46,306 nucleotides of DNA, taken from the NCBI RefSeq assembly GCF_023283825.1, contig NZ_JAKILD010000029.1:1-46306 (forward strand), in the 5' to 3' direction. The notes under the pieces are model-generated. The model had not been told where the DNA came from. It did no database searches and worked only from the letters and a program-made list of their open reading frames with translations. Source of the stretch: Shewanella olleyana. GTDB lineage: Bacteria > Pseudomonadota > Gammaproteobacteria > Enterobacterales > Shewanellaceae. Each line of letters begins with the position of its first letter. Within the stretch, counting starts at the first letter, position 1. Shown in pieces: positions 1 to 8,899 of this stretch. The position numbers and the translations under genes were made by a program.

Positions 1-184
1 CTACGTTGTTGCGCTAATTTATAAGGTACCTACATTACCGCATTAACGCGCCTAGTATTGAAAACACGGTGAAGCTCTGAAACACGTATCTTCAAGTTGT
101 TTGGGTATATATAAATGATGATTGTCGCAATCTATTATCAGTTCAGTATAAAATAGCTAATTGATTTTTTGAGGATGTTTTGTT

Positions 185-2224
185 GTGACAGAGCCAGTTT
201 TTAATCTTGTTTCAGAATACTCGCCAGCAGGAGACCAACCGACTGCTATCAAGCAATTAGTCGATGGGCTAGAAGCAGGTGTTGCAAAGCAAACCTTATT
301 AGGCGTAACAGGTTCAGGTAAAACCTTTACCGTTGCTAACCTTATCCAAACTCTGGGTAGGCCAACCATTATTATGGCGCCTAACAAAACATTAGCCGCG
401 CAGTTATATGGCGAAATGAAGGAATTCTTTCCTAATAACGCCGTTGAGTATTTCGTCTCATACTATGATTACTATCAGCCAGAAGCCTATGTTCCTGCTT
501 CAAACACTTTTATTGAAAAAGATGCCTCAGTCAATGCCCATATTGAACAAATGCGGCTTTCAGCGACTAAAGCACTATTAGAGCGAAAAGATGTGGTCTT
601 GATTGCCTCTGTGTCTGCTATTTATGGCTTAGGCGATCCTGAGTTATATATGAAGATGCTGCTTCATCTTCGCCAGGGCGACATTATGGGTCAACGAGAC
701 ATTATCACTCGGCTCGGTGAATTGCAGTACACGCGTAATGATATCGATCTACAGCGCGGTACTTTCCGTGTTCGTGGTGAAGTGATTGATATTTTCCCCG
801 CTGAGTCAGAACGTGATGCCGTTAGAGTTGAACTATTTGATGATGAAATTGAGCAACTGAGTGAGTTTGATCCTTTAACGGGTCAGGTGACAAGGCGCTT
901 AGCCCGCACCACTGTTTATCCTAAAAGTCACTATGTGACACCTAGAGAGAAAATAATAGAAGCCACTGAGCACATAAAGGAAGAACTTCGTGAACGTCGT
1001 CAGGAGCTATTGGATAACAATAAACTGATTGAGGCTCAGCGGATTTCTGAACGTGTGCAATATGATATTGAAATGATGGTTGAGCTTGGTTATTGCTCTG
1101 GCATCGAAAACTATTCTCGCTATCTATCTGGTCGCTCAGAGGGCGATGGCCCACCAACATTATTAGATTACTTGCCTGCAGATGGCTTGTTAATCATTGA
1201 TGAATCCCATGTCACTGTACCGCAAATTGGCGCTATGTATAAAGGGGATAGAAGCCGGAAAACCACGCTTGTTGAGTACGGTTTCCGCTTACCTTCTGCG
1301 TTAGATAACCGTCCGCTGAAATTTGAAGAGTTTGAGCAACTGATGCCTCAAACTGTTTTTGTATCAGCAACACCAAGTGATTATGAGTTTGAGCAAAGTG
1401 ACGGTGAAATTGCTGAACAAGTTGTAAGGCCTACAGGTTTATTGGATCCCGAAATAGAAATACGTCCAGTGGCGATTCAAGTTGATGACTTATTATCGGA
1501 AATTCCTAAACGAGTTGCGGTGAACGAAAGGGTATTGATTACTACGTTAACCAAGCGTATGTCTGAAGATTTAACCGAATACCTAGACGAGCATGGAGTC
1601 AAAGTCAGATATTTACACTCAGATATCGATACAGTTGAACGAGTAGAAGTTATTCGCGATCTGCGTTTAGGCCACTTTGATGTGCTGGTGGGCATTAATT
1701 TACTTCGTGAAGGCTTAGATATGCCTGAAGTATCCTTAGTATGTATTTTAGATGCCGACAAAGAAGGCTTTTTACGCTCAGAGCGCTCACTTATTCAGAC
1801 CATAGGCCGTGCTGCACGTAACGTAAATGGTAAAGTGATTCTCTATGCTGACAAAGTGACTAAATCAATGGAGAAAGCCATTGGGGAAACTGAGCGCCGT
1901 CGTGAGAAGCAACACGCTCATAATGTGAAACTAGGTCAAACTCCTAGAGGGGTGATAAAGAAAGTCACTGATGTAATGGATTTAGGCGATCCACATCGCG
2001 GCAATAATAAACATCAGTACACAGCGTTCGGTAAAGTTGCTGAAAAAGAAGCTGAATATAATACTGGCAATGCAAAAGTGCACAGTGTAGCCGAGTTATC
2101 GCAGCAAATTGATACCCTTGAAAAACAAATGCATCAACATGCTCGAGATCTTGAATTTGAACAAGCAGCATCATTACGTGATGAAGTGAAAAAACTTCGC
2201 GAGCAAATCATACTCAATAGTTAG
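185..2224 (+). CDS. uvrB: UvrABC excinuclease subunit B
   Basis: UvrB is the DNA-damage verification subunit of nucleotide excision repair; it is loaded by UvrA and recruits UvrC. At 679 residues it is close to the 673 of E. coli. Visible motifs are the Walker A GVTGSGKT (about residues 40-47), the beta-hairpin region YDYYQPEAYVP (about 93-103) that clamps the DNA, the Walker B DESH (about 338), and a C-terminal UVR domain (about 635-670, EFEQAASLRDEVKKLREQ) that contacts UvrC. The start is GTG at 185, ten bases after GAGG at 171-174; an ATG at 175 is out of frame. The gene stands alone and ends in a strong terminator. No CTG-N10-CAG LexA box is visible in the 184 bases upstream. Confidence 0.98.
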   Translation: MTEPVFNLVSEYSPAGDQPTAIKQLVDGLEAGVAKQTLLGVTGSGKTFTVANLIQTLGRPTIIMAPNKTLAAQLYGEMKEFFPNNAVEYFVSYYDYYQPEAYVPASNTFIEKDASVNAHIEQMRLSATKALLERKDVVLIASVSAIYGLGDPELYMKMLLHLRQGDIMGQRDIITRLGELQYTRNDIDLQRGTFRVRGEVIDIFPAESERDAVRVELFDDEIEQLSEFDPLTGQVTRRLARTTVYPKSHYVTPREKIIEATEHIKEELRERRQELLDNNKLIEAQRISERVQYDIEMMVELGYCSGIENYSRYLSGRSEGDGPPTLLDYLPADGLLIIDESHVTVPQIGAMYKGDRSRKTTLVEYGFRLPSALDNRPLKFEEFEQLMPQTVFVSATPSDYEFEQSDGEIAEQVVRPTGLLDPEIEIRPVAIQVDDLLSEIPKRVAVNERVLITTLTKRMSEDLTEYLDEHGVKVRYLHSDIDTVERVEVIRDLRLGHFDVLVGINLLREGLDMPEVSLVCILDADKEGFLRSERSLIQTIGRAARNVNGKVILYADKVTKSMEKAIGETERRREKQHAHNVKLGQTPRGVIKKVTDVMDLGDPHRGNNKHQYTAFGKVAEKEAEYNTGNAKVHSVAELSQQIDTLEKQMHQHARDLEFEQAASLRDEVKKLREQIILNS

Positions 2225-2278
2225 CACTTCATTTAAATAGCTGGATATTTGGCAGTCATGTTTAAACCATTCTATAAG

Positions 2279-2305
2279 GCTTAGCAGATCTGCTAAGCGT
2301 TTTTA
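2279..2305 (+). terminator. Rho-independent terminator of uvrB
   Basis: A perfect 20-bp palindrome (2279-2298, arms GCTTAGCAGA/TCTGCTAAGC) is followed by G and TTTTT. It lies 55 bases after the uvrB stop codon. Confidence 0.85.
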
Positions 2306-2476
2306 TTGGACAGTGTTTATAAAAGCTGAAATTGTCTATTTTGTCTATTGTTCAATTACCTTTCATATTTTGTACTTTGATTAGCCACTTTTGCTAAGAA
2401 CATCTAATCTTTAGTCTGAAAAGAGATATTAAACGTGATTGATTTGTTGCTTAGGCTGCAAAATATCGCTTAATAA

Positions 2477-2506
2477 CGTAAAATATAACTACATTTTACG
2501 AATGTA
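2477..2506 (+). promoter_or_regulatory. Overlapping inverted repeats before the BCCT transporter gene
   Basis: CGTAAAAT (2477-2484) and ATTTTACG (2493-2500) are perfect inverted arms separated by 8 bases. A second repeat, TACATT (2490-2495) and AATGTA (2501-2506), overlaps the right arm. The block ends 22 bases before the start codon. The arrangement suits a repressor operator or a leader structure, but no regulator can be named from sequence. Confidence 0.4.
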
Positions 2507-2527
2507 AGTTGTTCTAAACGAGGATGA

Positions 2528-4105
2528 ATGAATACTAATAAAGATAAATACAGTATCGATAATACTGATTACACCGTAGGCCAAGACAACATACAAAAAT
2601 GGGGGTTTGACGTACATAACCCTGTTTTTGGGATCAGTGCTTCCTTAATTGGAATTTTCATTATCGCCATACTGTTAGTCGACCCAGAAACCTCTAAATC
2701 CGTGTTAGATGGCATTAAATGGAAAATCATTGGCGCTTTTGATGGCATGTTCATGTGGTCAGCGAACATTTTTGTTCTATTTTGTTTAGCGATGATCATT
2801 TCACCTTACGGAAAAATACGTTTAGGTGGCGATGAAGCCAAAACGGATTATTCAAGGCTGTCATGGGTTGCCATGTTATTCGCAGCTGGTATGGGTATTG
2901 GTTTAATGTTTTGGGCTGTTGCTGAACCTGTTGCCTATTTTACCGGTTGGTATGAAACCCCACTCAATGTAACGGCTAATACGCCTGAAGCAGCTAAAGT
3001 TGCGCTAGGTGCAACTATGTTCCATTGGGGACTGCATCCATGGGCTATTTATGGTGTGGTGTCTTTATCCTTAGCATTTTTTGCATTCAATAAAGGTCTT
3101 CCTTTATCAATGCGCTCAGTTTTTTATCCAATTTTAGGCGATCGTACTTGGGGATGGCCTGGTCATATTGTTGATATCCTCGCGGTACTGGCAACCTTAT
3201 TTGGTTTAGCAACGTCATTAGGTTTAGGCGCTCAACAAGCAGCGAGTGGTTTCCATCATATCTTTGGAATCGATAACAGCTTATTACTGCAAATCGTTAT
3301 AATTTTTGCAGTGACATTAGTCGCAGTGATTTCAGTATTCCGTGGTATTGATGGTGGTGTAAAAGTCATTAGTAATATCAATATGTTACTCGCATTAGTT
3401 TTACTCGTGTTTGTTGCATTAGTAAGTTTTGCTGTTGCTATGGGTACCATTCCAACCACAATTATGGGTTATGTGGAAAATATTATTCCACTGAGTATTC
3501 CAAATGGCCGTGAAGATGAAGCTTGGATGCACGGTTGGACAGTATTTTATTGGGCATGGTGGATTTCATGGTCCCCATTTGTTGGGATGTTCATTGCTCG
3601 TATTTCACGTGGCCGTACAATTCGTGAATTTATGACGGCGGTATTAATCGCACCTACAGTTGTCACTATTTTGTGGATGTCAGTGTTTGGTGGTGTCGGT
3701 ATCGATCAAGTGGTTAATAATATTGGCGAACTGGGTGAAAAGGGCTTAACCGAAGTGCCGTTAGCCATGTTCCAAGTATTTGACCAACTACCTTTAGGAA
3801 ATATTCTATCCTTATTAGCTGTTGTCTTAGTGCTGGTTTTCTTTGTCACTTCATCTGACTCAGGTTCACTTGTCATCGACAGTATTACTTCTGGCGGTAA
3901 AGTCGATGCGCCAGTACCACAACGTGTTTTTTGGGCCTTAGTGGAAGGTGCTATTGCCGCTGCGTTGGTGTGGGTTGGTGGTACAGAAGCCATTGAAGCG
4001 CTGCAAGCGGGTGCTATTTCAACAGCATTACCATTTACTATCATTTTATTGATCATGTGTGTGAGTTTGGTAATGGGTCTTAGAACTGAAAAGCAATTTC
4101 GTTAG
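2528..4105 (+). CDS. BCCT-family betaine/choline/carnitine transporter
   Basis: Secondary transporter of the betaine-choline-carnitine family, normally a sodium- or proton-coupled importer of quaternary ammonium compounds in the inner membrane. It has about twelve hydrophobic segments. It carries the glycine-rich stretch GMGIGL (121-126) of the ion-binding helix and the family signature GWTVFYWAWW (336-345) followed by SWSPF, where the tryptophan cage binds substrate. At 525 residues with only a short tail after the last membrane helix, it lacks the long cytoplasmic osmosensing extension of proteins such as BetP and BetT, so uptake for catabolism or simple osmoprotection is plausible. The start ATG at 2528 has GAGG unusually close (2520-2523). 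The substrate cannot be decided from sequence. It is monocistronic, between two terminators. Confidence 0.9.
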   Translation: MNTNKDKYSIDNTDYTVGQDNIQKWGFDVHNPVFGISASLIGIFIIAILLVDPETSKSVLDGIKWKIIGAFDGMFMWSANIFVLFCLAMIISPYGKIRLGGDEAKTDYSRLSWVAMLFAAGMGIGLMFWAVAEPVAYFTGWYETPLNVTANTPEAAKVALGATMFHWGLHPWAIYGVVSLSLAFFAFNKGLPLSMRSVFYPILGDRTWGWPGHIVDILAVLATLFGLATSLGLGAQQAASGFHHIFGIDNSLLLQIVIIFAVTLVAVISVFRGIDGGVKVISNINMLLALVLLVFVALVSFAVAMGTIPTTIMGYVENIIPLSIPNGREDEAWMHGWTVFYWAWWISWSPFVGMFIARISRGRTIREFMTAVLIAPTVVTILWMSVFGGVGIDQVVNNIGELGEKGLTEVPLAMFQVFDQLPLGNILSLLAVVLVLVFFVTSSDSGSLVIDSITSGGKVDAPVPQRVFWALVEGAIAAALVWVGGTEAIEALQAGAISTALPFTIILLIMCVSLVMGLRTEKQFR

Positions 4106-4177
4106 ACTTAAAGGTAACCATTGGTAAATAGAATATTATTTATTAAGCGTTAATTCTAAGTCAAAACCTAAAAATAA

Positions 4178-4216
4178 ACCGAATCAATTAAGTAAAATTA
4201 TTGATTCGGTTTTTTT
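4178..4216. terminator. Terminator between convergent BCCT and exonuclease genes
   Basis: Eleven-base perfect arms ACCGAATCAAT (4178-4188) and ATTGATTCGGT (4200-4210) with an 11-base loop are followed by TTTTTT on the plus strand. On the minus strand the hairpin is followed by TTTATTTTTAG, so it may serve both genes. Confidence 0.85.
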
Positions 4217-4295
4217 ATACTCGGAAATTAACTGAAGGCTATTTTTAACGAATAGCTGGGTATATGGACAGTTTAGCTTCAGGGCTAGCGTCAGT

Positions 4296-5012
4296 TTATA
4301 CCCATAATTTTTTAACCGGTGTATCGGGACTAAAGTGATGAAAAACCTGCGCCTGAAGCAACTCAGCAGTCGCAATGGCATCAGTTAATGCATCATGAGG
4401 GGGATAGGTGGGTAGGTTATAACGTTGGCGACTACCGCCTAAACGAATTGATTCAGTGCGTTTAGGCTTAAACCAATCTATAAAGCTTTTAGGTTTAGCT
4501 TGTTGTATATCTGCTTCAATTTGCATGGTATCAATAACTGGAAATACGATTCCTTCATTAATTAAGGTTCGCAGCGCCGCATCAAAAAAATCTCGTTCAA
4601 TTCGCCTGTAATGTACTACGACAATCTTACCCGCTAACTCATCTAATAATTGCTCTAAGATACGTAATAAGTCAGGAGCCCCTTTTAAATCAGAATGTGT
4701 AATCCCATGAATGATAATTGAGTCTTCTTGTAACTTATCTTCAGGGTTAACAAACCAATGTTTTGCATTTCTTAATGCAATTCGTTTTAGTGTAAACGGG
4801 ACTAAACCAATACTAATGATACTATTTTGGTCAGCATCTAAGCCTGTAGTTTCAAAATCAAGCGCAACAAATTCTATGTCTTTTAGCATAGTTTCAGCAT
4901 GATAAGTACCGGCTTCATAAAAATGAGTCAGGCGACTATCTTTACTTTCTTGTTGTTTTATACGTAAAAACGCTTTCCAGTTCAATACTTCTTGATTAGT
5001 AAAGTTACGCAT
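4296..5012 (-). CDS. DEDDh-type 3'-5' exonuclease (DnaQ/epsilon-like)
   Basis: RNase T/DnaQ-superfamily exonuclease of 238 residues. Exo I is DFETTG (52-57) with the two metal-binding acids, the Exo II region has H134 and D141 (VVHYRRIERDFF), and Exo III is HDALTDA (206-212) with the catalytic His and the last Asp, so the DEDDh set looks complete. Exo II is unusual: the common H-N/A-xx-FD pattern is here HYRRIERDF. About 45 extra residues precede the nuclease fold. The start lies 3 bases after the stop of the upstream nucleotidyltransferase gene, so the two are translationally coupled. It is not the replicative epsilon subunit; the substrate (DNA, RNA or a small nucleotide) is unknown. As I recall, similar pairs in other gammaproteobacteria often sit near acetate permease genes; none is seen here. 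Confidence 0.85.
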   Translation of the reverse strand: MRNFTNQEVLNWKAFLRIKQQESKDSRLTHFYEAGTYHAETMLKDIEFVALDFETTGLDADQNSIISIGLVPFTLKRIALRNAKHWFVNPEDKLQEDSIIIHGITHSDLKGAPDLLRILEQLLDELAGKIVVVHYRRIERDFFDAALRTLINEGIVFPVIDTMQIEADIQQAKPKSFIDWFKPKRTESIRLGGSRQRYNLPTYPPHDALTDAIATAELLQAQVFHHFSPDTPVKKLWV

Positions 5013-5015
5013 AAC

Positions 5016-6899
5016 TTACCCCTGCATACTATTAGCACTGTAGCGGAATTTTAAGAAGTTCTGTGCACTGCTTAACACCAAGAAAGCATCTTTGAGATTA
5101 CGTCTTTCAAAATCTGACATGTTCTCAGGTTCAATATTATTGTCAGGTTCTTGCTCCGCTTCAATATCCAGCGCTTGATGGCGAATTCTCACTAAAGAGA
5201 TAAACTCCATTGCATGTTGTAAATCTTTGCCTTTTGATGCCGGCAATATACCAGCTTCAATGATATCTTCGAGGCGATCAAATGAGTTTTGAGACTGTGA
5301 ACCAATAGCAAGTGCATGTACACGAATTAAATCAGCAAGTGGTGCAGTTCCGCGGCGTTTCAAGTTAATTGAGTTGTTATGACGACCGTCTTTCTCCATC
5401 ACAAAATCTTTAAAGAAACCTAATGGAGGAGTACGATTAAGTGCGTTACGAGCAAGACATGCTAAAAAACGATTGTTCTTTTTTGCTTTACGTAAGATAA
5501 ATGCATTTAACTGTTCGGCCCATTTAGGTCTGCCATAGACCCCGTATAAATCAAAGAAAATAGAACAATTAAGTAAAGCTTGCGGATTAGGGTGTTCAAT
5601 CCAGTCAGTAAAGCACTCTTCCCATTGTGATTGGGTTTTTCGGTATTCAGGATTGGTCGCCATAATATCGCCAGTACAATAAGTGTAACCACATGCTGCT
5701 AAACCGTCACAAACAAAAGTTGCCAGTTGCATGAAGTACTCGCCATGAATTGTTTCTTGATATTCATTATCAAGAATAATAGCGTTATCTTGGTCTGTTA
5801 CTATTAGTTGTTCGTCTCGTGCCATAGACCCTAGTGCTAGAAAGCAATAAGGTACCGGTGGTGGGCCAAGCTGCTCTTCTGCAAGTTCTAATAGCCTCTG
5901 TTTAAAGCTTCTGCCTATTTCTGACATCGCTCTGCCGACCATATGTGAGTTGGCATCTTCGTTAACCATTCTTACAAAACAGTCTTTAGTTTGGCTCGAC
6001 AATAAAATTAAGTCATCAATACTATTTTGCTGGAAGATACTGCTTACAATCAATAAACTGTTTTGTGATTCATAACGTATAATGTCTGTAACTTCAATTA
6101 AACCAATGGGTTGTTTGTTCTTTAATATCGGTAAATGGTGCACGTTGTAACGAAGCATTAATAACATGGCTTCAAAAATATAGGCGTTGTGATCGAGTGA
6201 TATGAGTTCAGTAGACATCACTTCGCCAACAGGTGTTTCTACGTCTAATCCTTCAGCAATCACTTTGGCGCATAAGTCTCGTACCGTGATTATACCGACA
6301 AAGCTATTGCCGCCTTCATCTGCAAGGTTGGGATCATTGATGATCGCTGCAGATACATTTTCTGAGGACATAATGTGCGCGACATCTTTAATAGAGGTCG
6401 TTATTGAAAGCATTACAGGCTCGCCACTCAGAATCGTTTTAACTTTCGAGGTCGTTAGTGAGTTGGCATCGTCGTTGTTTTCTTCGACAGCTTGTTGTAG
6501 GCGAACACTGCCTTCAACTTCAACGAAATCAGCGAAAGCGTCATAGCGCTCGCAAAATTCATCGAATATATTCTCTGGAATACAGTATAAAAGGGTGTCT
6601 TTTACCGCTTTTGCTGGGTATCGAACTTTGTTATTGGTTAATAAACCGAGCTGACCAAATAGCCCACCTTGATCGAGCCGATTATACAGTTCGCCATTTC
6701 GTCGATAGATTTCAACTACACCACTGCGGATCATATACAGGTCATGAATTTTATCTTCAAATTCAATTACCATGCTATCAGCGCGGTAGTAGGAAATCTC
6801 TACGCTTTTAGAGACTTCCACTAGTGCTTTTTCAGGCAGTTGATCAAAAGGTGGGTACTGGCGGATGAAGTTTCGAATTTCTAGTAGTTCGACTTCCAT
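5016..6899 (-). CDS. cNMP-binding / CBS-pair / DUF294 nucleotidyltransferase
   Basis: A 627-residue multidomain, probably cytosolic regulatory protein with no membrane segment. In order: a CAP-family cyclic-nucleotide-binding fold (about 10-125), a CBS pair (about 155-280) that would bind adenosine nucleotides, a DUF294 GlnD-like nucleotidyltransferase (about 320-440), and its DUF294_C helical partner (about 470-620). The nucleotidyltransferase motif is intact: G357-S358, R361, E363-Q364 and TDQDN (368-372) with the metal-binding Asp residues. By analogy to GlnD it could add a nucleotide to a partner protein in response to a cNMP or adenylate signal, but neither signal nor target is known. 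It is first in an operon with the DEDDh exonuclease 3 bases downstream. An inverted repeat at 6912-6937 lies just before its ATG. Confidence 0.88.
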   Translation of the reverse strand: MEVELLEIRNFIRQYPPFDQLPEKALVEVSKSVEISYYRADSMVIEFEDKIHDLYMIRSGVVEIYRRNGELYNRLDQGGLFGQLGLLTNNKVRYPAKAVKDTLLYCIPENIFDEFCERYDAFADFVEVEGSVRLQQAVEENNDDANSLTTSKVKTILSGEPVMLSITTSIKDVAHIMSSENVSAAIINDPNLADEGGNSFVGIITVRDLCAKVIAEGLDVETPVGEVMSTELISLDHNAYIFEAMLLMLRYNVHHLPILKNKQPIGLIEVTDIIRYESQNSLLIVSSIFQQNSIDDLILLSSQTKDCFVRMVNEDANSHMVGRAMSEIGRSFKQRLLELAEEQLGPPPVPYCFLALGSMARDEQLIVTDQDNAIILDNEYQETIHGEYFMQLATFVCDGLAACGYTYCTGDIMATNPEYRKTQSQWEECFTDWIEHPNPQALLNCSIFFDLYGVYGRPKWAEQLNAFILRKAKKNNRFLACLARNALNRTPPLGFFKDFVMEKDGRHNNSINLKRRGTAPLADLIRVHALAIGSQSQNSFDRLEDIIEAGILPASKGKDLQHAMEFISLVRIRHQALDIEAEQEPDNNIEPENMSDFERRNLKDAFLVLSSAQNFLKFRYSANSMQG

Positions 6900-7178
6900 T
6901 ATTCGCTCGATATGATTGATTTAGTTATAACAATCATTATATGGCATTTATTGAGACTATGCAGTTAACCTGTATATCAAGATGACGAATACATGATGAT
7001 GGTTGGTAAACTGGATAGTTTAATCGAATAAAATTATAGAAAAATAAGTATTATTATTTTCTAGTGAATTAATTTCAATTTTAAAAAGCATCATAGTTAA
7101 GTGTTCTAGAGTGATTTATCTTAATTTAAACTTTTGATGTGAAATAATCAGTGGCATATGTAATGATAATTAAGACAT
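6900..7178. other. Intergenic region upstream of the nucleotidyltransferase-exonuclease operon
   Basis: AT-rich gap between asnS and the next minus-strand operon. It contains a candidate minus-strand -10 (TATAAT, complement of 6936-6941) and an inverted repeat ATGATTG (6912-6918)/CAATCAT (6931-6937). I see no coding potential or RNA gene in the rest. Confidence 0.4.
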
Positions 7179-7179
7179 A

Positions 7180-7206
7180 AAAAAACGCGCAATAAGCGCG
7201 TTTTTA
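7180..7206 (-). terminator. Terminator of asnS
   Basis: AAAAACGCGC (7181-7190) and GCGCGTTTTT (7196-7205) form a perfect hairpin with an AATAA loop. Read on the minus strand it is a GC stem followed by a T-run, 33 bases after the asnS stop. Confidence 0.88.
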
Positions 7207-7238
7207 TCATCTTATGACTACCTATGCAGGCAATTGAA

Positions 7239-8639
7239 TTAGAAGTTTGCAGATTTAGGTGCACGTGGGAATGGGATCACGTCACGAATATTGCTTACGC
7301 CAGTAACATAAGACACTAAACGCTCAAAACCTAAACCGAAACCTGCATGAGGTACTGTGCCATAACGACGTAAGTCACGGTACCACCAGTAATCTTCTTG
7401 GTCTAATTCCATATCAGCTAAACGAGCATCAAGTACGTCTAAACGCTCTTCACGTTGTGCGCCGCCAATAATCTCACCGATACCTGGGGCAAGTACGTCC
7501 ATTGCAGCAACTGTTTTACCGTCATCATTTAAGCGCATGTAGAATGCTTTAATGTCTTTCGGGTAGTTTTTAACAACAACAGGCGCTTTGAAGTGTTCTT
7601 CTGCAAGGTAGCGTTCATGCTCTGAATGTAAGTCGATACCCCATTCAACATCAAACTCAAACTTCTTATCACATGCTTTTAAGATTTCAATTGCATCAGT
7701 GTAATCGATTTGAGCAAAGTCACTGGTTACAAACGCTTCTAAACGTTCAATAGCTGTTTTCTCAACACGCTGTGCAAAGAATTCTAAGTCATCACGACGC
7801 TCGTCTAGTACGGCACGGAAACAATACTTAAGCATGTCTTCAGCCAATTTAGCGGCATCATCAAGGTCTGCGAAAGCAATTTCAGGCTCAACCATCCAGA
7901 ACTCAGCTAAGTGACGGCTAGTGTTTGAGTTTTCAGCGCGGAAAGTAGGACCAAAGGTATACACTTTAGATAAAGCACAAGCGTAAGTTTCAGCATTTAA
8001 CTGACCAGATACGGTTAAGAATGACTCTTTACCGAAAAAGTCTTCAGAATAATCAACAGCGCCTTTATCGGTACGCGGTAAGTTTTCCATATCTAAAGTC
8101 GATACACGGAACATCTCACCAGCGCCTTCTGTATCAGAAGCGGTAATTAATGGTGTTGAAACCCAAATGTATCCTTGCTCGTTGTAAAAACGGTGGATAG
8201 CTTGTGACAGACAGTTACGTACGCGAGCCACTGCGCCGATGATGTTAGTGCGAGGACGTAAATGGGCAAGTTCACGAAGGTACTCAATTGAGTGGCGCTT
8301 CGCTGCCATTGGGTAAGTGTCAGGATCTTCTACAAAGCCGGTAACTTCAACTTTGGTCACTTGCATTTCGAATGCTTGACCTTTGCCTGGTGATTCTACA
8401 ACTTCACCAGTCATCACCACTGAACAACCAGCAGTAAGCTTGAGCACTTCTTCAGTATAATTATCTAAATTATTTGGTACTACGCCTTGAATAGGATCAA
8501 AACATGAACCGTCATAAACAGCTAGGAATGAAATACCAGCTTTAGAATCGCGGCGTGAACGAACCCAACCACGTACTGTAACTTGCGAACCAATCGCGAA
8601 GTCACCTTTAAATACAGAAGCGACAGATGTAATGCTCAT
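7239..8639 (-). CDS. asnS: Asparaginyl-tRNA synthetase
   Basis: Class IIb aminoacyl-tRNA synthetase that charges tRNA-Asn. Its 466 residues match the length of E. coli AsnS. An N-terminal OB-fold anticodon-binding domain (about 1-100, with VRGWVRSRRDSK) is followed by the class II catalytic core. Motif 2 includes FRAE (233-236) and SRHLAEFWMVEPE (241-253), and motif 3 GLGFERL (435-441) precedes the conserved PFPRAPKSANF end. It is monocistronic with its own terminator. The leader, 60-85 bases upstream of the ATG, can form two mutually exclusive hairpins. Confidence 0.98.
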   Translation of the reverse strand: MSITSVASVFKGDFAIGSQVTVRGWVRSRRDSKAGISFLAVYDGSCFDPIQGVVPNNLDNYTEEVLKLTAGCSVVMTGEVVESPGKGQAFEMQVTKVEVTGFVEDPDTYPMAAKRHSIEYLRELAHLRPRTNIIGAVARVRNCLSQAIHRFYNEQGYIWVSTPLITASDTEGAGEMFRVSTLDMENLPRTDKGAVDYSEDFFGKESFLTVSGQLNAETYACALSKVYTFGPTFRAENSNTSRHLAEFWMVEPEIAFADLDDAAKLAEDMLKYCFRAVLDERRDDLEFFAQRVEKTAIERLEAFVTSDFAQIDYTDAIEILKACDKKFEFDVEWGIDLHSEHERYLAEEHFKAPVVVKNYPKDIKAFYMRLNDDGKTVAAMDVLAPGIGEIIGGAQREERLDVLDARLADMELDQEDYWWYRDLRRYGTVPHAGFGLGFERLVSYVTGVSNIRDVIPFPRAPKSANF

Positions 8640-8698
8640 TGTTGCTTAGTTCTCCAATGGATCAATGATATAAATAAGTGCTTTATATTACCTTGAAA

Positions 8699-8723
8699 TC
8701 GGCTTTTAACAAGCCGAAAAGCC
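8699..8723 (-). promoter_or_regulatory. Overlapping alternative hairpins upstream of asnS
   Basis: TCGGCTT (8699-8705) pairs perfectly with AAGCCGA (8711-8717). The overlapping GGCTTTT (8701-8707) pairs perfectly with AAAAGCC (8717-8723). Only one of the two stems can form at a time. No T-run follows. Whether this lies in the transcript depends on the unmapped asnS start site. Confidence 0.35.
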
Positions 8724-8899
8724 CCTTATAACAAGATAATTAGCTAACTTTTAACATTATCGAGTGTTAAATCCGATGTATCGAGTTAAAAATAGTAAAC
8801 TTGAGCTCAGCTAGATTACTAAAGTGATCTTAAATTTAGCTTGTAAGCGTATGATGAAAGAGTATATTTTATAAACATCTTGTTGATGTAGGTGGTTAA

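Noticed and set aside
5507..5692. Short minus-strand frame inside the nucleotidyltransferase gene
   Set aside because: It is a shadow in another frame of a well-supported multidomain gene.
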